DNA of 54,765 nucleotides, taken from Massilia sp. TS11 (lineage in GTDB: Bacteria > Pseudomonadota > Gammaproteobacteria > Burkholderiales > Burkholderiaceae_D). Under the pieces are notes generated by a model. That model saw nothing but the letters and a program-made list of their open reading frames with translations. It did not search any database and was not told where the DNA came from. The stretch spans positions 1-54,765 of the forward strand of contig NZ_JAKLTS010000020.1 of NCBI RefSeq assembly GCF_022012445.1, read 5' to 3'. Shown here piece by piece: positions 24,796 to 33,625 of the stretch (positions are counted from its first letter, which is position 1; the number at the start of each line of letters is the position of its first letter). A program made the position numbers and the translations under genes.

Positions 24796-25595
24796 CAGGC
24801 GAACAGGCGGGCCAGTTCGGCGCCGGGGTCGGGGGCGCGCATGAAGGCTTCGCCGACCAGGAAGGCGTTGACGTCGTGGCCGCGCATGCGCGCCACGTCC
24901 TCGCGCGTGGCGATCGCCGATTCGGTCACCACCAGGCGGTCGCGCGGAATGCGCGGCAGCAGGTCGATCGTGGTGTCGAGCGTGGTCTCGAAGGTGCGCA
25001 GATTGCGGTTGTTGATGCCGACCAGGGTGGTCTGCAGCTTCAGCGCCGCCGTCAGCTCTTCGCCATCGTGCACTTCCACCAGCACGTCCATCCCGAGCTC
25101 GTGCGCGCAGGCTTCGAGTTCGGCCATCAGGCCGTGATCGAGCGCGGCCACGATCAGCAAGATGCAGTCGGCCCCCATCGCCCGCGCTTCATATACCTGG
25201 TACAGGTCCATCATGAAGTCCTTGCGCAGCACCGGCAGCTCGCAGGCGGCGCGCGCGGCCTGCAGATAGGCGGGCGCGCCCTGGAAGAACTGCACGTCGG
25301 TCAGCACCGACAGGCAGGCGGCGCCGTGGCGCGCGTAGCTCTCGGCGATCCGGGCCGGCTCGAAGTCGGGCCGGATCACGCCTTTCGAGGGCGAGGCCTT
25401 CTTCACTTCGGCGATGATGCCGGAAGCGCCGGCCTCGACCTTGGCGCGCAGGGCGGCGCCAAAGCCGCGCAGGCCGGCGCGCAGTTCACGGTCGCTTTCG
25501 ACGTCGCGCCGCAGGCTCTCGAAGCTGCGGTACTTGCGCGCCGCCGCCACTTCCTCGGCCTTGACGGCCATGATCTTGTTGAGAATATCGGACAT
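24795..25595 (-). CDS. trpC: indole-3-glycerol phosphate synthase
   Basis: This 266-aa TIM-barrel enzyme closes CdRP to indole-3-glycerol phosphate, the fourth step of tryptophan synthesis from chorismate. Visible motifs: N-terminal [14 protein letters not shown], the catalytic stretch [33 protein letters not shown], and [13 protein letters not shown]. It is the last gene of the operon trpL-trpE-trpG-trpD-lysE-trpC and starts 1 bp past the LysE stop. It is a stand-alone TrpC, not fused to TrpF. Its stop abuts the inverted repeat at 24730-24795. Confidence 0.96.
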   Translation of the reverse strand: MSDILNKIMAVKAEEVAAARKYRSFESLRRDVESDRELRAGLRGFGAALRAKVEAGASGIIAEVKKASPSKGVIRPDFEPARIAESYARHGAACLSVLTDVQFFQGAPAYLQAARAACELPVLRKDFMMDLYQVYEARAMGADCILLIVAALDHGLMAELEACAHELGMDVLVEVHDGEELTAALKLQTTLVGINNRNLRTFETTLDTTIDLLPRIPRDRLVVTESAIATREDVARMRGHDVNAFLVGEAFMRAPDPGAELARLFA

Positions 25596-25596
25596 A

Positions 25597-26232
25597 TCAG
25601 GCTTGCTCGGACAGGGCCAGCTTCACGCCGAGCCAGACGAACAGCAGTCCGGTCAGACGATTGAGCAGGCGCGTAAAACGGGTGGACAGCTTGAGCTGGG
25701 CGCTGGCGCGCGCCGTGAAGGCGGCCAGGAACAGGCTCCACAGCATGGCATTGACATCGAAGATCGTGCCCAGCGCGATGAAGGCCAGCGCCTTGTTGGG
25801 CGCATCGGCATCGATGAACTGGGGGACGAAGGCGAGGAAGAACAGCGCCACCTTCGGATTGAGCACATTGGTCAGCAGGCCCTGGGCGAAGATCTGGCGC
25901 AGCGGCAGCGGCGCCAGCGCCTGCGGGGCCGCGCCCGCGCCCGTGTCGCGGCTGCGCAGCAGACCCCAGGCCAGGTAGAGGATGTAGGCCGCGCCGACCA
26001 GCTTGACCACGCTGAAGGCCGTGGCCGACGCCGCCAGCACGGCCGACAGGCCGAAGGCGGCCGCGCCGATGTGGACCAGGGTGCCGCTGCTGATGCCCAG
26101 CACGGCGGCGGCGCCGGCGCGCCAGCCCTGCTGGGCGCTGCGCGTCATGATCAGCAGCGAGTCGGGGCCGGGCATGATGTTCAGCAGCAGGCCGGAGACG
26201 ACGAACAGCGCCAGATCATGGATCCCCAACAT
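25597..26232 (-). CDS. LysE/RhtB-family amino-acid exporter within the trp operon
   Basis: This 211-aa membrane protein with about six hydrophobic segments carries the family signature [18 protein letters not shown] near residue 15 and the central [20 protein letters not shown]. LysE/RhtB proteins export amino acids or related metabolites by proton exchange. Its start codon shares one base with the trpD stop (TGATG), and trpC begins 1 bp after its stop, so it is translationally coupled inside the operon. Export of tryptophan or a pathway intermediate is an inference from position; sequence alone does not give the substrate. Confidence 0.9.
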   Translation of the reverse strand: MLGIHDLALFVVSGLLLNIMPGPDSLLIMTRSAQQGWRAGAAAVLGISSGTLVHIGAAAFGLSAVLAASATAFSVVKLVGAAYILYLAWGLLRSRDTGAGAAPQALAPLPLRQIFAQGLLTNVLNPKVALFFLAFVPQFIDADAPNKALAFIALGTIFDVNAMLWSLFLAAFTARASAQLKLSTRFTRLLNRLTGLLFVWLGVKLALSEQA

Positions 26233-27269
26233 CAGTTGCCCCCGAGCTGGCGCGTGACGGCGACGAACTGCTCCATCTTGCGGATCGCGGCGCCGGTGCT
26301 GATCGCGGCGCGCGCCTTGGCGATGCCTTCGGCGATGCTGGTGGCCACGCCGGCCGCGTACAGCGCGGTGCCGGCGTTCAGGCAGACGATGTCGGTGGCC
26401 GGGCCGGGGTCGCCGTTGAGCGCGCCCAGCATCATGGCCTTCGACTCGGCCGGGCCGGCCACCTTCAGATTGCGGGTGGCGACCATCTGCATGCCGAAGT
26501 CCTCGGGATGGATCTCGTATTCGCGGATCTCGCCGTCGACCAGTTCGCCGACCATGGTGGCGGCGCCGAGCGAGACTTCGTCCATATTGTCCTTGCCGTA
26601 GACGACCACCGCATGCTGGGCGCCGAGGCGCTGCAGCACGCGCACCTGGATGCCGACCAGGTCGGGGTGGAACACGCCCATCAGGATGTTGGGGGCGCCG
26701 GCCGGATTGGTCAGCGGGCCGAGAATATTGAAGATCGTGCGCACGCCGAGCTCCTTGCGCACCGGGGCCGCGTGCTTCATGGCGGCGTGGTGGTTGGGCG
26801 CGAACATGAAGCCGATCCCGGTCTGGGCGATCGACTGGGCGATCTGCTCGGGCTTGAGGTTGATGTCGGCGCCGAGCGACTCGAGCGCATCGGCGCTGCC
26901 CGAGGACGAGGACACCGAGCGCCCGCCATGCTTGGCCACGCGCGCGCCGGCGGCGGCGGCCACGAACATCGCCGTGGTCGAGATATTGAAGGTGTGGGCC
27001 GCGTCGCCGCCGGTGCCGACGATGTCGAGCAGGTGGCTGGTGTCGGCCATCGGCACCTTGGTCGAGAATTCGCGCATCACCTGGGCCGCGGCCGTGATCT
27101 CGCCGATGGTTTCCTTCTTCACGCGCAGGCCGACGGTCAGGGCGGCGATCATCACGGGCGACATCTCGCCGCGCATGATCTGGCGGAACAGATGCAGCAT
27201 CTCGTCGTGGAAGATCTCGCGGTGTTCGATACAGCGCAGCAGCGCTTCTTGGGGCGTAATGGCGGTCAT
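26232..27269 (-). CDS. trpD: anthranilate phosphoribosyltransferase
   Basis: This 345-aa enzyme transfers phosphoribose from PRPP to anthranilate. The PRPP-binding glycine motif is [17 protein letters not shown] (about residue 80), and the anthranilate region [21 protein letters not shown] follows. It lies 8 bp after trpG, and its stop overlaps the LysE start by one base. Length is normal. Confidence 0.96.
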   Translation of the reverse strand: MTAITPQEALLRCIEHREIFHDEMLHLFRQIMRGEMSPVMIAALTVGLRVKKETIGEITAAAQVMREFSTKVPMADTSHLLDIVGTGGDAAHTFNISTTAMFVAAAAGARVAKHGGRSVSSSSGSADALESLGADINLKPEQIAQSIAQTGIGFMFAPNHHAAMKHAAPVRKELGVRTIFNILGPLTNPAGAPNILMGVFHPDLVGIQVRVLQRLGAQHAVVVYGKDNMDEVSLGAATMVGELVDGEIREYEIHPEDFGMQMVATRNLKVAGPAESKAMMLGALNGDPGPATDIVCLNAGTALYAAGVATSIAEGIAKARAAISTGAAIRKMEQFVAVTRQLGGN

Positions 27270-27277
27270 GGCAGTTC

Positions 27278-27841
27278 TCAGCGTTCGAGGAAGTTCTTCA
27301 GCAGGGCGTGGCCGTGCTCGGACAGGATCGACTCGGGATGGAACTGCACACCCTCGATGTCATAGTCTTTGTGGCGCACGCCCATGATTTCGCCGTCGTC
27401 GGTCCAGGCGGTCACTTCGAGGCAGGGCGGCAGCGAGCTGCGTTCGATCGCCAGCGAGTGATAGCGGATCACCGTGAACGGCGAGGGCAGACCCTTGAAC
27501 ACGCCTTCGCCGGTGTGGGCGATCAGCGAGGTCTTGCCGTGCATGACCTGCTTGGCGCGCACCACCTTGCCGCCGAAGGCCGCGCCGATGGCCTGGTGGC
27601 CAAGGCAGACGCCGAGGATCGGCTTCTTGCCCTTGAAGTGCTCCAGAATCGCGAGCGAGAGCCCGGCTTCGTGCGGGGTCTTGGGGCCGGGCGAGATGCA
27701 GATGCGGGCCGGGTCCATGGCCTCGATGTCGGCCAGGCTGATCTCGTCGTTGCGCACCGTGTGCACGTCCTGGCCAAGTTCGCCGAAGTACTGCACCAGG
27801 TTGTAGGTGAACGAGTCGTAGTTATCGATCATCAGCAGCAT
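27278..27841 (-). CDS. trpG: anthranilate synthase glutamine amidotransferase component
   Basis: This 187-aa class I amidotransferase supplies ammonia to TrpE. The catalytic Cys is in [10 protein letters not shown], and the His-Glu pair is in VQFHPESI. The ATG at 27841 is preceded by GGGGAG and begins the conserved [14 protein letters not shown]. It starts 1 bp after the trpE stop. TrpG proteins in this group often also serve aminodeoxychorismate synthase (PabA role); that cannot be excluded. Confidence 0.95.
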   Translation of the reverse strand: MLLMIDNYDSFTYNLVQYFGELGQDVHTVRNDEISLADIEAMDPARICISPGPKTPHEAGLSLAILEHFKGKKPILGVCLGHQAIGAAFGGKVVRAKQVMHGKTSLIAHTGEGVFKGLPSPFTVIRYHSLAIERSSLPPCLEVTAWTDDGEIMGVRHKDYDIEGVQFHPESILSEHGHALLKNFLER

Positions 27842-27842
27842 G

Positions 27843-29339
27843 TCAGAACTCCCCATCCAGGCCGTCTTGCACTTGTTCGGCCGCGCGCAGCACGGCGCGC
27901 GCCTTGTTCTCGGTCTCCAGCCATTCCATCTCGGGGATGGAGTCGGCCACCACGCCGGCCGCCGCCTGCACGTACAGCATGCCGTCCTGGACGATGCCGG
28001 TGCGGATCGCGATCGCCAGATCCATCTCGCCGCCGAACGACAGATAGCCGCAGGCGCCGCCGTACACGCCGCGCTTGGTCGGCTCGAGTTCGTCGATGAT
28101 TTCCATCGCGCGCACCTTGGGCGCGCCGGTCAGGGTCCCGGCCGGGAAGGTGGCGCGCAGCACATCGAGATTCGACATGCCGTCCTGCAGGCGGCCTTCG
28201 ACGTTGGAGACGATGTGCTGGACGTGCGAGTATTTTTCGATCACGAGGCGGTCGGTCACCTTCACGCTGCCGATCTCGGAAATCCGGCCCAGGTCATTGC
28301 GCGCCAGGTCGATCAGCATCACGTGCTCGGCGATTTCCTTCGGATCGGCCAGCAGCTCGCGCGCCAGTTCGGCGTCGCGCTCGGGCGTATTGCCGCGCGG
28401 GCGGGTGCCGGCGATCGGACGCAGCGTGACCTTGCGGCCGCCGTCGGGCAGGGTCTCGTTGCGCACCAAAATCTCGGGCGAGGAGCCGACCACCTGCATC
28501 TCGCCGAAATTGTAGTAGTACATGTAGGGCGAGGGATTCAGCGAACGCAGCGCGCGGTACAGGGTCAGCGGGTGGTCGACATAGGGCTTGCGCAGGCGCT
28601 GGCCGATCTGCACCTGCATCAGGTCGCCGGCCATGATGTACTCCTTGGCCTTGGCCACGGCGCGCAGATAATCCTCCTTGGCGAAGCTGCGCGTGGTCTC
28701 GGTGCGCACCGAGGACGAGGTCACGGGCGCGTCCACGCCGCGGCGCAGCATCATGCGCAGGTCCTTCAGGCGCTGGCGCGCCTTCGAATAGGCCTCGGCC
28801 TGGCTCGGGTCGGCGTAGACGATCAGATACAGCTTGCCCGACAGGTTGTCGATCACGGCCAGTTCTTCGGTCACCATCAGCTGCAGATCGGGCAGGCCCA
28901 GTTCATCGGGCGGGCAGCTGTCGGCCACGGTCTTTTCGATATGGCGCACCACGTCGTAGCCGAAGTAGCCGGCCAGGCCGCCGCAAAAGCGCGGCATCCC
29001 GGGGCGCACGGCCACCTTGAAGCGCGCCTGGTAGGCGGCCAGGAAGTCGAGCGGATTGCCCTCGTGCGTCTCGATGACGGCGCCGTCCTTGACGACTTCG
29101 GTGTGGCGGCCGCGGTTGCGGATCACCGTGTTGGCAGGCAGGCCGATGAAGGAGAAGCGGCCGAAGCGCTCGCCCCCGACCACCGACTCCAGCAGGAAGG
29201 TGTTGCGCCCATTGTGCTGCGACTGCGCCAGCTTCAGGTAGAGGGTGAGCGGGGTTTCGAGATCGGCGAAGGCTTCCGCGATCAGGGGAATGCGGGTATA
29301 GCCTTCTGCGGCCAGCGATTTGAATTCGAGTTCAGTCAT
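27843..29339 (-). CDS. trpE: anthranilate synthase component I
   Basis: This 498-aa enzyme converts chorismate to anthranilate with TrpG. The C-terminal chorismate-binding part shows [34 protein letters not shown] and [15 protein letters not shown]. The N-terminal region carries the LLES motif with the following Ser ([16 protein letters not shown]), the tryptophan feedback site of TrpE proteins, so allosteric inhibition is expected. The ATG at 29339 begins the conserved N-terminus and has GGAG just upstream. A leader peptide and attenuator precede it (29386-29513). Confidence 0.96.
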   Translation of the reverse strand: MTELEFKSLAAEGYTRIPLIAEAFADLETPLTLYLKLAQSQHNGRNTFLLESVVGGERFGRFSFIGLPANTVIRNRGRHTEVVKDGAVIETHEGNPLDFLAAYQARFKVAVRPGMPRFCGGLAGYFGYDVVRHIEKTVADSCPPDELGLPDLQLMVTEELAVIDNLSGKLYLIVYADPSQAEAYSKARQRLKDLRMMLRRGVDAPVTSSSVRTETTRSFAKEDYLRAVAKAKEYIMAGDLMQVQIGQRLRKPYVDHPLTLYRALRSLNPSPYMYYYNFGEMQVVGSSPEILVRNETLPDGGRKVTLRPIAGTRPRGNTPERDAELARELLADPKEIAEHVMLIDLARNDLGRISEIGSVKVTDRLVIEKYSHVQHIVSNVEGRLQDGMSNLDVLRATFPAGTLTGAPKVRAMEIIDELEPTKRGVYGGACGYLSFGGEMDLAIAIRTGIVQDGMLYVQAAAGVVADSIPEMEWLETENKARAVLRAAEQVQDGLDGEF

Positions 29340-29385
29340 GTTCACTCCGGACCGCCGTGGGATGGGGGAGGCGGTGGTGTTTTCC

Positions 29386-29418
29386 AAAAAACCTGCCAGA
29401 TGCGCGCGCAGCCAGCAG
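29386..29418 (-). terminator. trp attenuator terminator
   Basis: On the minus strand CTGC (29418-29415) pairs with GCAG (29396-29393). The interrupted inner stem has two wobbles and one mismatch and closes on a GCGC loop. Six T residues follow (29391-29386). It lies 11 bp past the leader-peptide stop and about 47 bp before trpE. I could not establish the competing antiterminator pairing by eye. Confidence 0.6.
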
Positions 29419-29429
29419 CAACCAGGGGG

Positions 29430-29513
29430 TCAGTTAGCCCAGGATTGCCAGCGTCGCCACAGCCAGGCCTCAAGGGCGCCGGTGTGATGCGTGTGTTTTT
29501 TGGTAAAAAACAT
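29430..29513 (-). CDS. trpL: trp operon leader peptide
   Basis: A 27-codon reading frame (start MFFTKKHTHH) contains four tryptophan codons, at positions 17, 19, 22 and 25, and ends AN-stop. Such Trp density just before a hairpin with a T-run and trpE is the signature of ribosome-mediated attenuation: when charged tRNA-Trp is scarce, the ribosome stalls on the Trp codons and the terminator at 29386-29418 fails to form. Its ATG lies 3 bp after the gph stop codon. No strong Shine-Dalgarno is visible, so translation may be coupled to gph. Confidence 0.85.
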   Translation of the reverse strand: MFFTKKHTHHTGALEAWLWRRWQSWAN

Positions 29514-29516
29514 GCG

Positions 29517-30206
29517 TTAGTGGATGGTTGTGTTGTGCAGACTTATACGCGTTGCTGCGTCTAGCAACGAGGAGACTATACCATCAGAATCTATTTCTTG
29601 CACAGACAGGCCGTGGTTGTAGCCATACGGGACCGTCAGCACCGGGCACCCAGCCGCGCGCGCCGCCTCGGCGTCGTTGGACGAGTCGCCGATCGCCACC
29701 ACCTGGGCCGGCGCCAGATCGAAGTCGCGGCAGACCGTCGTCAGCGGCAGCGGGTCGGGCTTCTTGCGCGCCAGCGAATCGCCGCCGTAGACCACGTCGA
29801 AATAGGAGCGCAGGCCTTTCGCTTCCAGCAGCGGCAGGGTGAAGGCGATCGGCTTGTTGGTCACGCAGGCCAGACGCAGGCCTTGCTCGCGCAGGGCCTG
29901 CAGGCCGGCCAGCACGTCCGGATAGAGGGTCGCGCGCTGGCCATTGATGCGCAGGTAGTGGCGCTGGTAGGCCGCCATGGCCGCCGCGAAGTGGGTGTCG
30001 ATGCGGGCCGCGTCCCAGTCGAGCGCGAGCACGCTGCGCACCAGGTGCTCGCTGCCCTTGCCGACCAGGGTGGCGATCTGGGCCAGGCCGATCGGGGCCA
30101 GCCCGCATTCCGCGCGCATGCCATTCAGGGCCAGCTCGAAGTCGGGCAGGGTGTCGAGCATGGTCCCGTCGAGGTCGATGATGGCGGCGCGGATCGCTGC
30201 CTTCAT
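29517..30206 (-). CDS. gph: phosphoglycolate phosphatase (HAD superfamily)
   Basis: This 229-aa HAD hydrolase has the nucleophile motif DLDGTMLDT (D11, D13), the motif-II Thr in CVTNKP, the motif-III Lys within ARKKPDPLP, and motif [17 protein letters not shown]. It removes phosphate from 2-phosphoglycolate. It overlaps the rpe stop by 4 bp (ATGA), the classic rpe-gph arrangement, and it ends 3 bp before the trp leader peptide. Transcription from rpe-gph may therefore feed into the trp attenuator. Confidence 0.92.
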   Translation of the reverse strand: MKAAIRAAIIDLDGTMLDTLPDFELALNGMRAECGLAPIGLAQIATLVGKGSEHLVRSVLALDWDAARIDTHFAAAMAAYQRHYLRINGQRATLYPDVLAGLQALREQGLRLACVTNKPIAFTLPLLEAKGLRSYFDVVYGGDSLARKKPDPLPLTTVCRDFDLAPAQVVAIGDSSNDAEAARAAGCPVLTVPYGYNHGLSVQEIDSDGIVSSLLDAATRISLHNTTIH

Positions 30207-30874
30207 TGGCCGACCTTGGCCAGTTCGGCGCGCATGGCCGCGATCACTTCCTGGTAATCGGGTTTGCCGAAAATGGCGGAGCCGGCCACGAAGGTGTCAG
30301 CCCCGGCTTCGGCCACGGCGCGGATGTTCTCGACCTTGATGCCGCCGTCGACTTCGAGCAGGATGTCGCGGCCCGAATCCTGGATGCGCCGGCGCGCGAG
30401 CGCGACTTTCTTCAGCGCCTCGTCGATGAAGGACTGGCCGCCGAAGCCGGGGTTGACCGACATAATCAGAATCATGTCGAGCTTGTCCATCACATGGTCG
30501 AGGTAGTGCAGGGGCGTGGCCGGGTTGAACACCAGGCCGGCCTTGCAGCCATTGTCCTTGATCAGTTGCAGCGTGCGGTCGATGTGCTCCGAGGCTTCCG
30601 GGTGGAAGGTGATGATGTCGGCGCCGGCCTTGGCGAAATCGGGAATGATGCGGTCGACCGGTTTGACCATCAGGTGCACGTCGATCGGCGCCTGCACGTG
30701 CGGGCGGATCGCCTGGCAGACCAGCGGGCCGATCGTCAGGTTGGGAACGTAATGGTTGTCCATCACGTCAAAGTGGATGATGTCGGCGCCGGCCGCGATC
30801 ACGTTGCGCACTTCCTCGCCCAGGCGGGCGAAGTCGGCGGACAGGATGCTCGGTGCGATGCGAAAAGTCGTCAT
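30203..30874 (-). CDS. rpe: ribulose-phosphate 3-epimerase
   Basis: This 223-aa TIM-barrel enzyme interconverts ribulose 5-phosphate and xylulose 5-phosphate in the pentose phosphate pathway. The signatures are [16 protein letters not shown] at the N-terminus, [18 protein letters not shown] with metal ligands, [12 protein letters not shown], and [12 protein letters not shown]. The ATG at 30874 begins the conserved start. It is followed by gph with a 4-bp overlap and is divergent from apaG. Confidence 0.96.
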   Translation of the reverse strand: MTTFRIAPSILSADFARLGEEVRNVIAAGADIIHFDVMDNHYVPNLTIGPLVCQAIRPHVQAPIDVHLMVKPVDRIIPDFAKAGADIITFHPEASEHIDRTLQLIKDNGCKAGLVFNPATPLHYLDHVMDKLDMILIMSVNPGFGGQSFIDEALKKVALARRRIQDSGRDILLEVDGGIKVENIRAVAEAGADTFVAGSAIFGKPDYQEVIAAMRAELAKVGQ

Positions 30875-30999
30875 GGCGTGCGGGTGGGTAGGTGAAAGAT
30901 GCTCTATTGTACCGGCCCGCGCGTTCGATTGCGGCGGGCGCCGCGGCGCCCAACGCGGTATCATGCCAGCTTGGCTCGTTTGACAATAAGGATGCCCCC

Positions 31000-31374
31000 A
31001 TGGCCGTTTATGACTTCCAGATCACCGTGCGCACCCAGTATCTGCCGGAGCAATCTGACCCGAGCCGCACCACCTATGTGTTCACGTATTCGATCACCAT
31101 CAAAAACACGGGAGACGTGCCGGCCCAGCTGATTTCACGCCATTGGGTGATCACCGACGCCAACAACCATGTGCAGGAAGTGCACGGGCTTGGCGTGGTC
31201 GGGCATCAGCCGCTGCTCAAGCCGGGCGAGGAGTTCGAATACACGAGCGGCACCCAGCTGGCCACGCCGCAGGGCTCGATGTATGGCGAGTATTTCTGCG
31301 TGGCCGAAGACGGGCACCGCTTCGAGGTCAAGATCCCGGAATTCGTGCTGTCCCTGCCGCGCACCCTGCATTAA
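31000..31374 (+). CDS. apaG: ApaG family protein
   Basis: This 124-aa single-domain protein (DUF525) is an immunoglobulin-like beta fold. Clear markers are [42 protein letters not shown] and the glycine-rich [10 protein letters not shown]. In E. coli ApaG is associated with cobalt/magnesium phenotypes and Ap4A metabolism; the molecular role is not settled. AAGGA precedes the ATG at 31000. The rpe/apaG/mltA neighbourhood is typical of Burkholderiales. Confidence 0.93.
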   Translation: MAVYDFQITVRTQYLPEQSDPSRTTYVFTYSITIKNTGDVPAQLISRHWVITDANNHVQEVHGLGVVGHQPLLKPGEEFEYTSGTQLATPQGSMYGEYFCVAEDGHRFEVKIPEFVLSLPRTLH

Positions 31375-31382
31375 ACTGCCGC

Positions 31383-31508
31383 CTATTCCTTGGGCGGCTC
31401 CTCGTGGTCCTGGTCCTCGCGCTTGGGGCCGGAGAACATCGTCCACCAGACAATAAACAGCAGCAGGAACAGGGCCACGCCTGCTTCAATCATCAATACC
31501 CACATCAT
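31383..31508 (-). CDS. 41-aa single-pass membrane protein, function unknown
   Basis: The 41-residue frame has a hydrophobic stretch (GVALFLLLFIVWWTMF, about residues 10-25) and a charged proline-containing tail (KREDQDHEEPPKE). AAAGGA lies 3-6 nt before the two adjacent ATG codons, good evidence of translation. Its first ATG (31508-31506) overlaps the mltA ATG (31507-31509) on the opposite strand, so each gene's start signals lie inside the other's beginning. I do not recognise a family. It would insert in the inner membrane with a short N-terminus. Confidence 0.6.
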   Translation of the reverse strand: MMWVLMIEAGVALFLLLFIVWWTMFSGPKREDQDHEEPPKE

Positions 31509-32715
31509 GCGTCCTTTGCTGAAGAGATCCGGCAGTTTACCGCTTTCCGTGCTGGCCGTGGCCAGCCTGCTGGCTGCCTGTCAGAGCCCCGCGCCGCGGG
31601 TCAGCCCGCCGCCGCCCGCGCCGGCCGTGCAGCCGCCCGCGCCCGCACCGGTGCCCGCACCGGCGCCGGTGCCGCTGCTGACGGCGGTCGACTTCGGGCA
31701 GTTGCCGGGCTGGACAGAAGACGAGCTGAGCGCGGCCTGGCCGGCCTGGCAGGCCTCGTGCAGCGCCCTGGCGCGGCGCGCCGAATGGCAGCGCGCGTGC
31801 GCGGCCGCCGCCACCGTCAATGGGCGCGACGGCACCGCCGTGCGCGACTATTTTGAGCGCCTGTTTACCCCCTACCGCGTGCGCGCGGCCGACGGCAGCG
31901 ATTCCGGTCTGATCACAGGCTATTACGAAGCCATGCTGCGCGGCGCACGCAAGCCGGGCGGCCCCTACCAGACGCCGCTGTACCGCGTGCCCGAGGATCT
32001 GATCACCGTCGATCTGGCCAGCGTCTATCCGGAACTCAAGTCGCTGCGCCTGCGCGGCCGCCTGGTCGGCAAGAAGCTCGTGCCCTATGGCTCGCGCGCC
32101 GAGATCGACAAGGCCCCGCTGGCCGGCAAGGAACTGCTCTGGGTCGACGATCCGACCGAGGCCTTCTTCCTCGAAGTGCAGGGCTCGGGCCGCGTGCAGC
32201 TCGACAATGGCGAGGTGGTGCGCGTCTCCTATGCCGACCAGAACGGCCACCCCTACAAGTCGATCGGCCGCTGGCTGGTGGAGCAGGGCGAGCTGCCGCT
32301 CGAGCAGGCCTCGGCCCAGGGCATCAAGGCCTGGATCGCGGCCCATCCCGAGCGGCGCCAGGAGCTGTTCAACGCCAACCCCGCGTATGTGTTCTTCCGC
32401 GAGGAAAAGCTGCCCGATCCCAAGGTCGGCCCCAAGGGTTCGCTCGGCGTGCCGCTGACGGGCGGGCGCGCGCTGGCCGTCGATCCGTCCTATGTGCCGC
32501 TGGGCGCGCCGGTGTTCCTGGCCACCACCGAACCGGCCAGCACCCAACCGCTGCGCCGCCTGGCCATGGCCCAGGATACGGGCGGGGCCATCAAGGGCGC
32601 GATCCGGGTCGATGTGTTCTTCGGCTTCGGGCCCGAGGCGGCCGACAAGGCCGGCAAGATGAAGCAGGCCGGCCAGGTCTGGGTGTTGCTGCCGAAAGAC
32701 ATGGCCCCGCGCTGA
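31507..32715 (+). CDS. mltA: membrane-bound lytic murein transglycosylase A
   Basis: This 402-aa lipoprotein has a lipobox LLAAC at about residues 20-24, followed by a long Pro/Ala linker. The MltA domain begins near [18 protein letters not shown], and the C-terminal 3D domain contains [18 protein letters not shown] and [16 protein letters not shown], with the catalytic Asp of the DTGGAI motif. It cleaves peptidoglycan glycan strands to 1,6-anhydro products from the outer membrane's inner face. The start at 31507 gives a normal lipoprotein signal (MRPLLKRSG), but no Shine-Dalgarno is visible there. Confidence 0.93.
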   Translation: MRPLLKRSGSLPLSVLAVASLLAACQSPAPRVSPPPPAPAVQPPAPAPVPAPAPVPLLTAVDFGQLPGWTEDELSAAWPAWQASCSALARRAEWQRACAAAATVNGRDGTAVRDYFERLFTPYRVRAADGSDSGLITGYYEAMLRGARKPGGPYQTPLYRVPEDLITVDLASVYPELKSLRLRGRLVGKKLVPYGSRAEIDKAPLAGKELLWVDDPTEAFFLEVQGSGRVQLDNGEVVRVSYADQNGHPYKSIGRWLVEQGELPLEQASAQGIKAWIAAHPERRQELFNANPAYVFFREEKLPDPKVGPKGSLGVPLTGGRALAVDPSYVPLGAPVFLATTEPASTQPLRRLAMAQDTGGAIKGAIRVDVFFGFGPEAADKAGKMKQAGQVWVLLPKDMAPR

Positions 32716-32717
32716 GC

Positions 32718-32723
32718 TACAAT
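32718..32723 (+). promoter_or_regulatory. -10 element of the enoyl-CoA hydratase gene
   Basis: TACAAT starts 3 bp after the mltA stop and lies 26 bp before the ATG. No clear -35 was found. Confidence 0.4.
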
Positions 32724-32749
32724 CCTGCCATTGCCATCAAGGAGCTGTC

Positions 32750-33526
32750 ATGGAATACCAAGACCTGATCATTGAAGTCCACGCGCGCGTTGCGCTGATC
32801 CGCCTGAACCGTCCGAAGGCCCTGAATGCCCTGAACGACAATATGATGAACGAGCTCGGCGACGCGCTGCGCAAGTTCGATGCCGACGATGGCATCGGCT
32901 GCATCGTCCTGACCGGCAGCGAGAAGGCCTTTGCCGCCGGCGCCGACATCGCCGCCATGGCCGACTACACCTACCAGGACACCTGGAAGGGCAACTACAT
33001 CACGCGCAACTGGGAGCATATCCTCAGCGTGCGTAAGCCCGTGATCGGCGCCGTGGCCGGCTTCTGCCTGGGCGGCGGCTGCGAACTGGCGATGATGTGC
33101 GACTTCCTGATCGCGGCCGAGTCGGCCAAGTTCGGCCAGCCCGAAATCAAGGTCGGCGTGACCCCGGGCGCGGGCGGCACCCAGCGCCTGCCGCGCACCA
33201 TCGGCAAGGCCAAGGCCATGGACCTGCTGCTGACGGCGCGCATGATCGACGCCACCGAAGCCGAGCGCACCGGTCTGGTGTCGCGCGTGGTCCCGGCCGA
33301 CAAGCTGATCGAGGAAAGTCTGGCCGCCGCCACCACCATCGCCGCCATGCCGACCAGCGTGGCGATGATGATCAAGGACGCCGTCAACGTCGCCTTCGAA
33401 ACCCCGCTGACCGAAGGCGTGCGCTACGAGCGCCGCCTGTTCCACGCGGCCTTCGGCACCCCGGCCCAGCGCGAAGGCATGCACGCCTTCCTGGCCAAGC
33501 GTCCGGCCAACTTCGACGGGCTGTAA
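32750..33526 (+). CDS. enoyl-CoA hydratase (crotonase family)
   Basis: This 258-aa enzyme hydrates 2-enoyl-CoA in fatty-acid or amino-acid breakdown. The two catalytic glutamates are present: E112 ([11 protein letters not shown]) and E132 ([19 protein letters not shown]). The oxyanion loop [11 protein letters not shown] is normal. AAGGAG lies 5 nt before the ATG. It stands alone; no acyl-CoA dehydrogenase or thiolase gene is near, so the pathway cannot be assigned. A GC hairpin without T-run (33536-33553) follows. Confidence 0.93.
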   Translation: MEYQDLIIEVHARVALIRLNRPKALNALNDNMMNELGDALRKFDADDGIGCIVLTGSEKAFAAGADIAAMADYTYQDTWKGNYITRNWEHILSVRKPVIGAVAGFCLGGGCELAMMCDFLIAAESAKFGQPEIKVGVTPGAGGTQRLPRTIGKAKAMDLLLTARMIDATEAERTGLVSRVVPADKLIEESLAAATTIAAMPTSVAMMIKDAVNVAFETPLTEGVRYERRLFHAAFGTPAQREGMHAFLAKRPANFDGL

Positions 33527-33561
33527 ACACCCGCGCCCCGGCTGCGGCCGGGGTGGTCCGA

Positions 33562-33579
33562 TTGTCATCAGGGCGTCAC
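33562..33579 (+). promoter_or_regulatory. possible PHO box
   Basis: TTGTCAT-CAGG-GCGTCAC fits the PhoB layout of two 7-bp direct repeats spaced by 4 bp (consensus CTGTCAT-N4-CTGTCAC), with 6/7 and 5/7 matches. It lies 47 bp before the ATG of a phytase-like gene, which makes it plausible, but no -10 of quality follows. Confidence 0.4.
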
Positions 33580-33625
33580 GCGCGACCGCTAAGGTGCGCT
33601 GTTTTCAAGGCACCCTGAGGCAATC

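Noticed and set aside
33536..33553. Terminator after the enoyl-CoA hydratase gene
   Set aside because: A 7-bp GC stem (CCCCGGC/GCCGGGG) is present, but no T-run follows on the plus strand, so it is not called as a terminator.
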